11,788 nucleotides of DNA from positions 1-11,788 of the forward strand of contig CAXBRK010000060.1 in assembly GCA_963978155.1 (NCBI GenBank), written 5' to 3'. How positions within the stretch are numbered: position 1 is the first letter of the stretch; every line of letters starts with the position of its first letter. Made by a program: the position numbers and the translations under genes. Below, piece after piece: positions 1 through 7,896 of this stretch. This DNA comes from UBA8653 sp963978155. Lineage in GTDB: Bacteria > Planctomycetota > Phycisphaerae > Phycisphaerales > SM1A02. The notes beneath the pieces were generated by a model. That model was not told where the DNA came from. It saw only the letters and a list, made by a program, of their open reading frames with translations, and made no database searches.

Positions 1-36
1 ACCAGACGAGGCTGAATTGGAGGTGATGGAGCGGGG

Positions 37-1164
37 TCAGTCCGCGAGAATGTCGCGGCCTTTGATGCCATCGATGGTGAGCACGTGGAAGCTGGTGGCT
101 GCAAAGTCGTAGCCGTAATCGATCAGGTACCCATCGGTGCCCAGTGCGGTGTTTCGCTTCCAAAGCCCCACCCCGTCTTGGGCCTGGACCCGGCCATCAG
201 CCCGTTCAGCCTTGCGAACACCAACGGTTTCAACGTGACTGTCGTAGAACAACGTGGCAGGGTTCGACTCCCAGCAGTGGTTGAAGTAGAACGGTTCACA
301 GGACTCGTAGAAAGAGCCAATATCGTTTTGAATATTGGTGTTGCACTCGGCCCGCCGCGACTGAAGCCACTGGTGCTCGAGCATATGGGTCTTGAGCGAA
401 CTGTATTTGGCCTGATCCATTGCGGGAGAACGGAACCCTCCGGGCAGATCCCAAGGACTGCCGGTGAATTCTGCGTCCATCACCTGGGCGGCAAACATGC
501 CCGCGGGAGACAGGCAGTAGCTGCTCCAAGCGGGGATGAACCCCCATGGGTAGGTGAAGTTGGCAATGCAGTATTCCTGAGGATCGTCAAAGCAGTTCGT
601 GCCGTCTTGGCCCCGGTTTGTGATGGCATCCAAAACAATGGTGTCTTTGGGGGCGTAGAAAGTGGGGTCGTAGAACTTGTTTCCAACGTACACGTTGAAA
701 TTTCGCACGTTTGGAATGCGGAAAGAACCCCAATATTCGAACCCGTTGCTGGGCTCCATCACCAGCGGTTGCGCGCACGAGTGAATGGGCAAGGCTCCCG
801 CTTCGTGGGTCCAGATGTAGCTTCCGCTGGTGCCGTCTGCATTGGTTGCGGTGCCAAAATTGATACCGGGATGCAATCGACCATTTCGTGCGGCGGCATA
901 GCCTTGGAAACCGACGTCAGCGTTGGGCCCATACTTGCCAATGTTGTCGTCAATCAAGGTGAACTGTCGGCCGTTCCACTCCGCGGCGTAGCTGGCGTGG
1001 GCAACCCCGAGGTTTTTCAGGTTGGAAAGCGATTGGGTCAGTTTGGCTTGGTCACGGGCTTTCCCAATGGCCGGGAGCAAAATGGAAACCAAAAGAGCAA
1101 TGATGGCGATGACCACCAGAAGTTCGACAATGGTGAAGGCTTTGCGTCGTGAGGGGGTGATCAT
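37..1164 (-). CDS. Pseudopilin-like protein with prepilin N-terminal cleavage/methylation motif
   Basis: This 375-residue protein begins with a class III prepilin signal. A short basic leader (R6, R7, K8) is followed by A9-F10-T-I-V-E14 and a hydrophobic helix to about residue 31, ending in the 'LLPAIGKAR' pattern common in planctomycete pseudopilins. Glu at mature position +5 is present. The residue before the cleavage site is Ala rather than the usual Gly. The C-terminal part contains 'LFYDSHVE', close to the 'LFaDGHVe' motif of planctomycete DUF1559-like and related pseudopilins. The rest is a Trp-, Tyr- and Cys-containing globular domain that I cannot assign. The ATG has a good Shine-Dalgarno, AGAGGAG read on the minus strand at 1172-1178, seven bases upstream. 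By family it should be processed by a prepilin peptidase and anchored in the inner membrane as part of a secretion-type filament; its specific role is unknown. It is transcribed divergently from the PSCyt1 gene, and no other secretion genes are in view. Confidence 0.9.
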   Translation of the reverse strand: MITPSRRKAFTIVELLVVIAIIALLVSILLPAIGKARDQAKLTQSLSNLKNLGVAHASYAAEWNGRQFTLIDDNIGKYGPNADVGFQGYAAARNGRLHPGINFGTATNADGTSGSYIWTHEAGALPIHSCAQPLVMEPSNGFEYWGSFRIPNVRNFNVYVGNKFYDPTFYAPKDTIVLDAITNRGQDGTNCFDDPQEYCIANFTYPWGFIPAWSSYCLSPAGMFAAQVMDAEFTGSPWDLPGGFRSPAMDQAKYSSLKTHMLEHQWLQSRRAECNTNIQNDIGSFYESCEPFYFNHCWESNPATLFYDSHVETVGVRKAERADGRVQAQDGVGLWKRNTALGTDGYLIDYGYDFAATSFHVLTIDGIKGRDILAD

Positions 1165-1227
1165 TCAAAGGCTCCTCTGGGCATGGCCCGAGTCAAAACA
1201 ATACCCAGAAAGGGCCATTCGCGACAC

Positions 1228-1263
1228 CGAATCGGCGATTCGACCGCAATTTGATCCCGAATC
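1228..1263. promoter_or_regulatory. Three CGAATC motifs in the divergent spacer (possible operator)
   Basis: The 115-base spacer between the divergent pseudopilin and PSCyt1 genes contains CGAATC at 1228-1233, its reverse complement GATTCG at 1237-1242, and CGAATC again at 1258-1263. The first two form a perfect six-base inverted repeat around GGC. The first and third copies share CCGAATC and lie exactly 30 bases apart, about three helical turns. This is seen in the sequence. That it binds a regulator controlling one or both genes is inference, and six-base motifs can recur by chance. Confidence 0.3.
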
Positions 1264-1279
1264 ATCCTAGATTGTTGCT

Positions 1280-4200
1280 GTGCTCGCCTTCCTCCTGCTG
1301 CTGGCCACCGACCCAGGCTTGGAACTGTTTGAACGAACAGTGCGTCCCATGCTGGTCAACCAATGCCTCGAGTGCCACGGGGGTGAGAAGATTCGGGGAG
1401 GGCTGGTCTTATCGACCCCAGAAGGTTTGGAAAAGGGCGGCGACGCCGGAGCAGTCGTTCGGCCTGGGGACCCTTCTGGGTCGAGGCTCCTCGAAGCCCT
1501 CGAGTACCACAATCCTGACTTTCGGATGCCACCTTCCGGGCGGCTCCCTGAATCCACCATCGCCGATGTCCGCCGCTGGATTGAACTCGGCGCCCCCGAC
1601 CCGAGACCACGAGGGGAGATCGAGGCGGGAGGTGAAGAATCTGCCCTTCAACTGGGCGACCGATTGCAACACTGGGCGTACCGCCCCATGTCGAAGGATG
1701 GGCCCCCCGCCTATCCGGAAGAACATCCCATCGATCGGTTCATTGGCCACAAACTTGAACAAGCGGGCGGCACCCCCTCTTCACCGGCCGAAGACCACCA
1801 ACTGTTGCGGCGTCTTCATTTGTCCCTGACGGGATTGCCCCCAACCCTCGAGCAGCTCCGCAACTTTGAACATGCCCCTCCAGTTGAACGACTGAACCAA
1901 ACACTTGATCAGTTGCTGGAGTCCCCCCACTACGGCGAACGGTGGGCTCGACACTGGATGGACGTGGCGCGATACGCGGACTCGAATGGGCTTGACGAGA
2001 ACACGGCCTTCGCCAATGCTTGGCGTTGGCGGGACTGGGTGATCAGCGCCTTCAACGACGATCTCCCCTACGACCAATTCCTCACCATGCAATTGGCTGG
2101 GGATCTGCTTCCGCCCACCGACGATCGTGACCTGGCCCGTGACCGCATCGTGGCCACCGGATTTCTGGGCCTCGGTCCCAAAGTTCTGGCCGAGCCTGAC
2201 AAAGCCAAAATGAGGGCCGACATTGTCGACGAGCAGCTCGACACCATCGGAAAAACCTTCCTGGGCCAGACCATCGGTTGTGCTCGTTGCCATGACCACA
2301 AATTCGACCCCATTCCAGCTCGGGACTATTACGCCTTGGCTGGGATCATGCATTCCACGCAGACCATGGCCACGTTCAACACTGTGGCCCGAGTCCTCGA
2401 GCAACCGGCCGCCCATCCCGACATGCTTGCGGAGCGTGAAGCATGGGAACGTGATCTGGAAGCGGCAAAAGCGGCCATCGACCAAGCCCAAAAGCAAATC
2501 GATACAGGACTGCAAGACCAGTGGGTGACAAAACTCCCACAAGCCATCGAAACCGTCGCAGCGGTTCCGAATGCTCAAATCGGTCGAGAGGCCGAGGCAT
2601 TTGATCGCTCCAACCTCAACCGTGATTTCGACCAGTGGGGCCCCGGGATTGGTGTGATCCATACCACCCGCCCCAACGAACTTCAGTTTGTGGAATGGGA
2701 CTTTGAAGTGCCAAGCGCTGGCGATTGGACACTCTCGATGCGCTATGCCTGTGCAGAATCACGCCCAGCCAAGTTGATCATCGACGGCACCGAAAGAGTC
2801 AAGGAGGCGTTGAAAGAAGCGACGGGTTCCTTCTATCCGGACACCCAACGCTGGGTTGATGTCTACAGCGGGGAATGGCCCGCTGGATCAGTGACCATCC
2901 GTATGGAACGACCGGTCAGCTTCCCCCACATTGACCGCATCGCCCTCAGACGCACCACCCCAGAACAAGAGACCGTCAATCAACTCGATGCGGTGGCCGA
3001 GTCCATCGATCTGCCCATCGGGTTTGTCAGGCGGCTGCATAAACACCTTGGCTTTACCCCCGAATGGACCCGAGATCCAAACGCCACCCAAATCGAAGTG
3101 AAGGCCATCTTGGCCAAACACCGCGAATCGGCTGGGACCAACGAAAATCCCGACCAACAAGAGGCGCAGCATCGCTGGCTGGTGGATGGTCCTTTTGTGC
3201 CCACCGACCAAGAACGAACTGAAGCAGGCGAAGGGGATCTCAAGGCTTGGGCGGCCGCCAAAGAAAATTTGGCACAACTTGAGGCCAAAGAAGCACCTCT
3301 TGCCCCCAACACCATTTCAGTGCGAGAAGAGTCGGAGATTCGTTCGGTCAAACTGCACGCCAGGGGCGACCACACCCAACTGATCGGAGAAGAAATCCCC
3401 CGAGGTTTCCTGCAAGTCAGTGACCACTTGGTGCCGGCCCCGCCCATCGAGTCAAACTCCGGCCGGCTTGATCTTGCGTCATGGATGCTGCATCCCGAAC
3501 ACCCCCTCACTGCCCGTGTCATTGTGAATCGGGTGTGGCAAGGACACTTTGGGGTGGGATTGGTGAACACCCCATCCGACTTCGGCACCCGGGGCGGAGC
3601 GCCCACGCACCCTGAACTGTTGGATTGGCTGGCCCGGTGGTTCATTCAAGACGGGTGGAGCCTGAAACGATTGCACCGCCTCATTCTGACCAGCAAGACT
3701 TGGCAACAGTCCTCACAGCTGCGCCCAGACATGGCCCAACTCGATCCTGACAACACACTGCTTTGGCGAAGCAACCGAAGACGCTACGAAGCAGAGGCGA
3801 TCCGAGATGCCATCTTGACGGCCTCTGGCGGTATGGATCGCACCATGGGCGGCAGCCTGCTCAACACGGGCAACTTTGCGTACGTCAACAACGACCAATC
3901 CGCGAGCAACGAAACCTACGAAGACCGCCGACGCGCGGTGTATCTCCCGGTCATCCGGAATGACATGTACGACTTGTATTCCATCTTTGACTATCCGGAC
4001 GCGTCGGTCTCGTTTGGGCAACGGCCCAGCACCGTTGTCTCTTCCCAAGCTCTGTTCTTCTTGAATGCTCCCTTGGTGCTTGAGGAAGCCGAGCGGCTGG
4101 CGAACACCTTGCATCAGTCGCCAGTCGATGCGGCGCTGACCGAACTTTGGCAGCGGGCCTATGCAAGGCTCCCGCGCGATGAAGAACGCCAGCGTGCTGA

Positions 4201-4303
4201 AACCCTTCTCAGGACCCTTGAGGTCGACATTTCTCCGATTTCTGCTTGGAGCGGCTTGATTCAATCGGTCTTTGCCAGCAGTGAATTCATTTACTTGGAC
4301 TAA
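1280..4303 (+). CDS. Planctomycete cytochrome-type PSCyt1-DUF1549-DUF1553 protein
   Basis: This predicted exported protein of 1007 residues has the standard PVC-bacterial architecture. A PSCyt1 domain with a haem c motif (C29-L-E-C32-H33) runs to about residue 90. DUF1549 begins at P150-I-D and ends with the characteristic C334-A-R-C337-H338-DHKFDP, a second CxxCH. A charged helical stretch lies near 380-412. Residues about 470-557 look like a beta-sandwich carbohydrate-binding insert (W473 to 'IDRIALRR'). DUF1553 begins near S727 ('SGRLDLASWML') and runs to near the C-terminus. The family is thought to be periplasmic and to act in redox or glycan-related metabolism, but its reaction is not established. 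The chosen start is GTG at 1280, just before a short hydrophobic segment. The frame is closed by TAG at 1268, so only 12 bases of alternative upstream frame exist. No Shine-Dalgarno is visible. The DUF1501 gene follows after nine bases, a pairing seen repeatedly in planctomycetes. Confidence 0.93.
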   Translation: MLAFLLLLATDPGLELFERTVRPMLVNQCLECHGGEKIRGGLVLSTPEGLEKGGDAGAVVRPGDPSGSRLLEALEYHNPDFRMPPSGRLPESTIADVRRWIELGAPDPRPRGEIEAGGEESALQLGDRLQHWAYRPMSKDGPPAYPEEHPIDRFIGHKLEQAGGTPSSPAEDHQLLRRLHLSLTGLPPTLEQLRNFEHAPPVERLNQTLDQLLESPHYGERWARHWMDVARYADSNGLDENTAFANAWRWRDWVISAFNDDLPYDQFLTMQLAGDLLPPTDDRDLARDRIVATGFLGLGPKVLAEPDKAKMRADIVDEQLDTIGKTFLGQTIGCARCHDHKFDPIPARDYYALAGIMHSTQTMATFNTVARVLEQPAAHPDMLAEREAWERDLEAAKAAIDQAQKQIDTGLQDQWVTKLPQAIETVAAVPNAQIGREAEAFDRSNLNRDFDQWGPGIGVIHTTRPNELQFVEWDFEVPSAGDWTLSMRYACAESRPAKLIIDGTERVKEALKEATGSFYPDTQRWVDVYSGEWPAGSVTIRMERPVSFPHIDRIALRRTTPEQETVNQLDAVAESIDLPIGFVRRLHKHLGFTPEWTRDPNATQIEVKAILAKHRESAGTNENPDQQEAQHRWLVDGPFVPTDQERTEAGEGDLKAWAAAKENLAQLEAKEAPLAPNTISVREESEIRSVKLHARGDHTQLIGEEIPRGFLQVSDHLVPAPPIESNSGRLDLASWMLHPEHPLTARVIVNRVWQGHFGVGLVNTPSDFGTRGGAPTHPELLDWLARWFIQDGWSLKRLHRLILTSKTWQQSSQLRPDMAQLDPDNTLLWRSNRRRYEAEAIRDAILTASGGMDRTMGGSLLNTGNFAYVNNDQSASNETYEDRRRAVYLPVIRNDMYDLYSIFDYPDASVSFGQRPSTVVSSQALFFLNAPLVLEEAERLANTLHQSPVDAALTELWQRAYARLPRDEERQRAETLLRTLEVDISPISAWSGLIQSVFASSEFIYLD

Positions 4304-4312
4304 GGTGAAAAC

Positions 4313-5749
4313 ATGACCTGGTGTGGCAATCACCAACATGGCCCCATCTCACGACGCGAAGCGTTGCGTGAAACCTCAGCCGGATTTGGCGCTCTGGCCT
4401 TGCATGGCCTCTTGGGCCAGTGGGCGATGGCCGACCAACGCCCGCCCCTCACGGGTCAAGGGGTCAGCCCACTGTCGCCAAGGCTCGCGGGATTTACACC
4501 GCGTGCGAAGCGGGTCATCTTTTTGTTCATGCACGGTGGACCTTCGCAGGTCGACACCTTCGACCACAAGCCGGCCCTTCGGCGTGATCACGGCAAACCC
4601 TATCCCGGTCAAAAGCCACGGGTGCAATTTGCCCAGACCGGCAATCTGATGGAAAGTCCCTATCGCTTTGCGCAGCACGGAGAAAGCGGACAGTGGGTCA
4701 GCGAAATCTTCCCCGAAGTCGCCAAAATGGTCGACGAATTGTGCTTGGTCAAAAGCTTGCACGGCTCAAACCCAGCCCACGGTGCGGCACTGATGAAAAT
4801 CCACACCGGGTCCGACACCTTCGTTCGACCATCAATGGGATCTTGGATTACCTATGGACTGGGGAGCGAAAACGAAAACCTTCCAGGCTTTGTCACCATC
4901 TGTCCCACCCTAGGGCACGGCGGGGTGGTGAACTGGTCCAGCGCTTTTCTTCCCGCAGCCCACCACGGGGTCCCCATGGGCAACGCCGCCATTCCAGCCG
5001 CGCGGGCCCAGTTTGCCCACATGACCGCCGGGTTGCCGAAAGATCTCCAACGGGCCCAACTGGATTACCTCCAAGCGGTCGAACAAGAACGGCTGGGGGC
5101 GGTCGGGCACGACCCGCAGCTGGAAGGCCGGATCGAATCTTTCGAATTGGCTTTCCGAATGCAATCTGAAGCGCCAGAGGTCACCGACCTGAGTCAAGAA
5201 TCCCAAGCAATGTTTGACCTCTACGGCGTGGGAGACGACCAAACCGACCACTTTGGACGCCAATGCTTGATGGCCCGCAGATTTGCTGAAGCAGGTGTTC
5301 GCTTCATCCAGTGCACCCATTCCTACAAATGGGACCAGCACGGCAACTTGGAACGCGACCACCGCAAGAATGCGGGTGAAGTGGACCGTCCCATTGCTGG
5401 TCTTTTGCGTGACCTCAAGCAGCGCGGCATGCTCGATGACACCTTGGTGCTGTGGGGAGGCGAGTTTGGACGCACCCCAGACGCCCAAGATGGCAACGGT
5501 CGCGACCACAACCCCCATGCCTTCACCATGTGGATGGCCGGAGGCGGTGTCAAACCTGGGTTCTCATTTGGCGCGACGGACGAGTGGGGCTACTACGCCC
5601 AAGACAACAAGGTCCATGTTCATGATCTGCACGCCACGATCTTGGCCTTGCTGGGACTCAACCACGAACGACTGACCTACCGGCACGCTGGCCGTGATTT
5701 CCGCCTGACCGATGTGGAAGGCCGAGTGGTCCGCGAATTGTTCGCATAA
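4313..5749 (+). CDS. DUF1501 family protein, Tat-exported
   Basis: This 478-residue protein has the usual length for DUF1501, a family with an alkaline-phosphatase/sulfatase-like fold and no settled activity. The N-terminus carries a twin-arginine signal: S13-R14-R15-E-A-L, then a weakly hydrophobic segment with a plausible cut after A38-M-A40. Family landmarks are 'FMHGGPSQVDTF' (H74, G75, G76, P77, D81), 'WGGEFGRTP' (E384, R387) and the 'GRDHNPH' motif (D398, H399, H402) followed by 'AGGGVKPG'. The conserved acidic and His residues are candidate metal ligands by analogy with the superfamily. The ATG lies nine bases after the PSCyt1 stop codon. The ribosome binding site AGGTGA (4303-4308) overlaps that stop, so the two genes are probably co-transcribed and translationally coupled. 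Export folded through Tat would fit a protein that acquires a metal cofactor in the cytoplasm; this last point is inference. Confidence 0.94.
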   Translation: MTWCGNHQHGPISRREALRETSAGFGALALHGLLGQWAMADQRPPLTGQGVSPLSPRLAGFTPRAKRVIFLFMHGGPSQVDTFDHKPALRRDHGKPYPGQKPRVQFAQTGNLMESPYRFAQHGESGQWVSEIFPEVAKMVDELCLVKSLHGSNPAHGAALMKIHTGSDTFVRPSMGSWITYGLGSENENLPGFVTICPTLGHGGVVNWSSAFLPAAHHGVPMGNAAIPAARAQFAHMTAGLPKDLQRAQLDYLQAVEQERLGAVGHDPQLEGRIESFELAFRMQSEAPEVTDLSQESQAMFDLYGVGDDQTDHFGRQCLMARRFAEAGVRFIQCTHSYKWDQHGNLERDHRKNAGEVDRPIAGLLRDLKQRGMLDDTLVLWGGEFGRTPDAQDGNGRDHNPHAFTMWMAGGGVKPGFSFGATDEWGYYAQDNKVHVHDLHATILALLGLNHERLTYRHAGRDFRLTDVEGRVVRELFA

Positions 5750-5755
5750 CTCGGG

Positions 5756-7759
5756 TTATCCGCTTGAGCGATCCGAAGGGGCAAGCTTGACGGACCCCGT
5801 GACCGCGGCGTGAGCCTTCTGATCTGAACGATCGGGCAAGAAGGCCCCCACCGCCACATCACACGGCAACAACAACAACGTGTCGTCGTCCGATGCATGC
5901 CGATCGGCCGGCGCGAAATCTTGGGTGTACCGGGCCACCTTGGACAATCGAACCTCTTCGAGACGACCTTCGAAGGGGGACATCATGCTGCCGTCCTCAG
6001 CAACATCGCCTCCGACCACCAGGGGCAACATGTTGGTCAGACGATTGCCGCTGGCCGACGATCGGCCCACCTCTTTGCCGTTGATGAACAACCGAACGCT
6101 CTTCCCGTCATACACCCCGGCCACGTGAGACCACGAACGCGTCTTCAAGCGAAATTGTTCTGGAGCTGCGGCCACCCGGTAACCACCACCCACATGGATG
6201 TAGAACTCAGGCCGACCGTTGCTGGCGAAGATGCCGTACTCACTGCCTTCGGTTTTGGTCACCACGCCAACTCGATCGGAAAAGCGGTCCGGCCGCACCC
6301 AGCACTCAAGGGTCATCGGTCCATCCGGGAGCGGGAGAGAAGCACTCGCCACCCGAGCATGCCCTGCTTTGGCTCCTGTCTTCAGCACTTGATCGACGTC
6401 AGGCTCAGGAAGTTCACCCAAGTCAATATTCAAAGGGAACGGGTGGCGGGATTCTGGGATTTGAATGCCCACGCCAGGCCCCATCCACTCCGAAGAAAGC
6501 ACCAACTCTGGCACCCCCCATCGAGCATCGACTGGCCCCGGGATGCGTCGCACCCGAAACGTCATTTCCGTCACCGCGTTGCCGGAGGCTTGGGCGTGGC
6601 GATGGTTGGGTTCAAGATCCCACCGGTCATCACCCTCAAGCGTCACGTGCCAGCGCACACCACGATCGGGATTGGGGTTGGCCAAACGGACCGAGATTTC
6701 AGCATCCACCGATCCGTCTTCCTGCACCGGAAGCGCGGAGAGGAACTCTGGACGAACATCCCGTAGACGCCGGGCCTCGGCACGGTTTTGATCGGTCATC
6801 ATCCGCGGATCCATGGTTTCACCCACCGGGAACATGGCCATCTGAATTTGGTCATCACGGACCGTGATCAAATTCCAATGATGCAACCATCCCGCTTGAG
6901 GAACGGTGAACGATTGCCCGCCGCCCACCGTCGCCAGAGACAAATACTCGATCCCATCTTGGGGACCTGCATAGGTGGCTTGGTGGATATGGCCAGCGAA
7001 CACGGCACGGACGTTGCCACCGGAGACCAAAATGTCATGGACTTGGTCCCAGTCGTCACCGTACGAGCCTTTCCGCCAGCGGGGATGGTGGAGGAACACA
7101 AACTGATGCCGCATGGAAGCGCCTTCAGTCACCATCTGCGTGAGCCAGGCCTTTTGCGCTGGACTCATCACTTGACAATCAGGCTTACTGAAATTGCGCT
7201 CTCCGGTTTCCGGATTCCCCTCGTCTGAATAGAGCACAATGAACCGACACCCTTTGTGGTCAAAGGCATACCAAAGCGGACCAAAATGCTGCTCGTACCG
7301 TTGCTCGTGTTCTTCCGCCGGACGATCGGGGCCACGCCAATAGATGTCGTGATTGCCCGCGACTGGGAACCATGGACACAAGAGACCATTCATGGTCTCT
7401 CGGTACTCTCGCATTTGATCCAGCCACGGCTCGGTGGTGTTGTAGCCTTGAATCAAGTCACCAACGGTCATCACCAAGTCCGGACCCGCCAAATTGGTGT
7501 CTCGTACGGCACGCGCGAGCACGCGCTGGGCTTGGTTATGACCGCTGCGTTGGTCACTGGGGTCAGACAAGAATCCGGTGTTGCCCCCAGTGCGATCGCC
7601 GTACACCGCAAAAGTGAAAGATTCACCCTCTGTGGGCAGGGCGAGGGCCCGACCATCCCGGTTGGTGTGGAATCGACTGGCGTCAAAGACCACCTGGTGA
7701 TTTTGAGGGAGCAAGGCATCCCCGAGGGATCCCAACAACAACACAGCAGCAATGAACAT
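5756..7759 (-). CDS. Exported calcineurin-like metallophosphoesterase with LamG-like C-terminal domain
   Basis: The protein is 667 residues if it starts at the ATG 7759. It has a short hydrophobic signal (MFIAAVLLLGSLGDA), a metallophosphoesterase domain at about 45-290, a middle region without an assigned fold, and a concanavalin/LamG-like domain at about 473-632 ('LECWVRP', 'WSHVAGVYDG', 'LFINGKEVG'). The phosphoesterase motifs are G54-D55-R, G100-D101-LIQG, G135-N136-H137-D138, H224-H225 and G256-H257-I-H259. Together they bind two metals and hydrolyse phosphate esters or phosphodiesters; the substrate cannot be read from the sequence. The start is uncertain. The same frame is open back to a TTG at 7870, and a TTG at 7784-7786 would give a signal peptide with a basic n-region (LKDF...). 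None has a strong ribosome binding site. The gene converges on DUF1501 with six bases between the stop codons and is divergent from the GH13 gene. Confidence 0.88.
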   Translation of the reverse strand: MFIAAVLLLGSLGDALLPQNHQVVFDASRFHTNRDGRALALPTEGESFTFAVYGDRTGGNTGFLSDPSDQRSGHNQAQRVLARAVRDTNLAGPDLVMTVGDLIQGYNTTEPWLDQMREYRETMNGLLCPWFPVAGNHDIYWRGPDRPAEEHEQRYEQHFGPLWYAFDHKGCRFIVLYSDEGNPETGERNFSKPDCQVMSPAQKAWLTQMVTEGASMRHQFVFLHHPRWRKGSYGDDWDQVHDILVSGGNVRAVFAGHIHQATYAGPQDGIEYLSLATVGGGQSFTVPQAGWLHHWNLITVRDDQIQMAMFPVGETMDPRMMTDQNRAEARRLRDVRPEFLSALPVQEDGSVDAEISVRLANPNPDRGVRWHVTLEGDDRWDLEPNHRHAQASGNAVTEMTFRVRRIPGPVDARWGVPELVLSSEWMGPGVGIQIPESRHPFPLNIDLGELPEPDVDQVLKTGAKAGHARVASASLPLPDGPMTLECWVRPDRFSDRVGVVTKTEGSEYGIFASNGRPEFYIHVGGGYRVAAAPEQFRLKTRSWSHVAGVYDGKSVRLFINGKEVGRSSASGNRLTNMLPLVVGGDVAEDGSMMSPFEGRLEEVRLSKVARYTQDFAPADRHASDDDTLLLLPCDVAVGAFLPDRSDQKAHAAVTGSVKLAPSDRSSG

Positions 7760-7780
7760 GGGGTGCAGTATGGCGAAGTC

Positions 7781-7795
7781 TTTCAAAGTTTGAAA
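7781..7795. promoter_or_regulatory. Perfect 15-base palindrome in the divergent spacer (possible operator)
   Basis: TTTCAAA-G-TTTGAAA is a perfect inverted repeat with seven-base arms. It is notably AT-rich for this GC-rich window and lies between the metallophosphoesterase start (7759) and the GH13 start (7897). A TTGACC resembling a -35 element occurs at 7804-7809 on the plus strand, but I find no convincing -10 at the right distance. The symmetry is seen in the sequence; use as a transcription-factor site is inference. If the metallophosphoesterase really begins at TTG 7870 or 7786, all or part of the palindrome would be coding. Confidence 0.35.
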
Positions 7796-7896
7796 TTCCG
7801 ACGTTGACCACGTGTTATTCGACACTGGTGGACGATTTTCCGACCGAAATTTGAAGAATCGCCGGCCCAAAGCCGTCCCCGGTTTATTGTGGAGTC

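Noticed and set aside
1..36. Possible start of another gene at the left edge
   Set aside because: GGAGGTGATG on the plus strand opens a frame that stops within about 90 bases inside the pseudopilin gene, with no support for a product.
85..1152. Long plus-strand open frame (355 codons) opposite the pseudopilin
   Set aside because: It is a mirror of the pseudopilin, whose prepilin motif and ribosome binding site are clear. The antisense translation shows no domain pattern.
1781..2662. 293-codon minus-strand frame opposite DUF1549
   Set aside because: The plus frame carries the conserved DUF1549 motifs, and the antisense product has no recognisable features.
5897..6766. 289-codon plus-strand frame opposite the metallophosphoesterase
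   Set aside because: The minus strand encodes the recognisable LamG and middle regions over this span. The antisense frame reads as low-information sequence from codon bias.
7760..7870. Extended N-terminus of the metallophosphoesterase from TTG 7870
   Set aside because: The extra 37 residues put an unusual leader before a good hydrophobic signal, and there is no convincing ribosome binding site. I kept it only as an alternative.
7883..7888. TTTATT as a -10 promoter element for the GH13 gene
   Set aside because: It lies only eight bases before the ATG and the nearest -35-like TTGAAG is 26 bases away, outside normal spacing.
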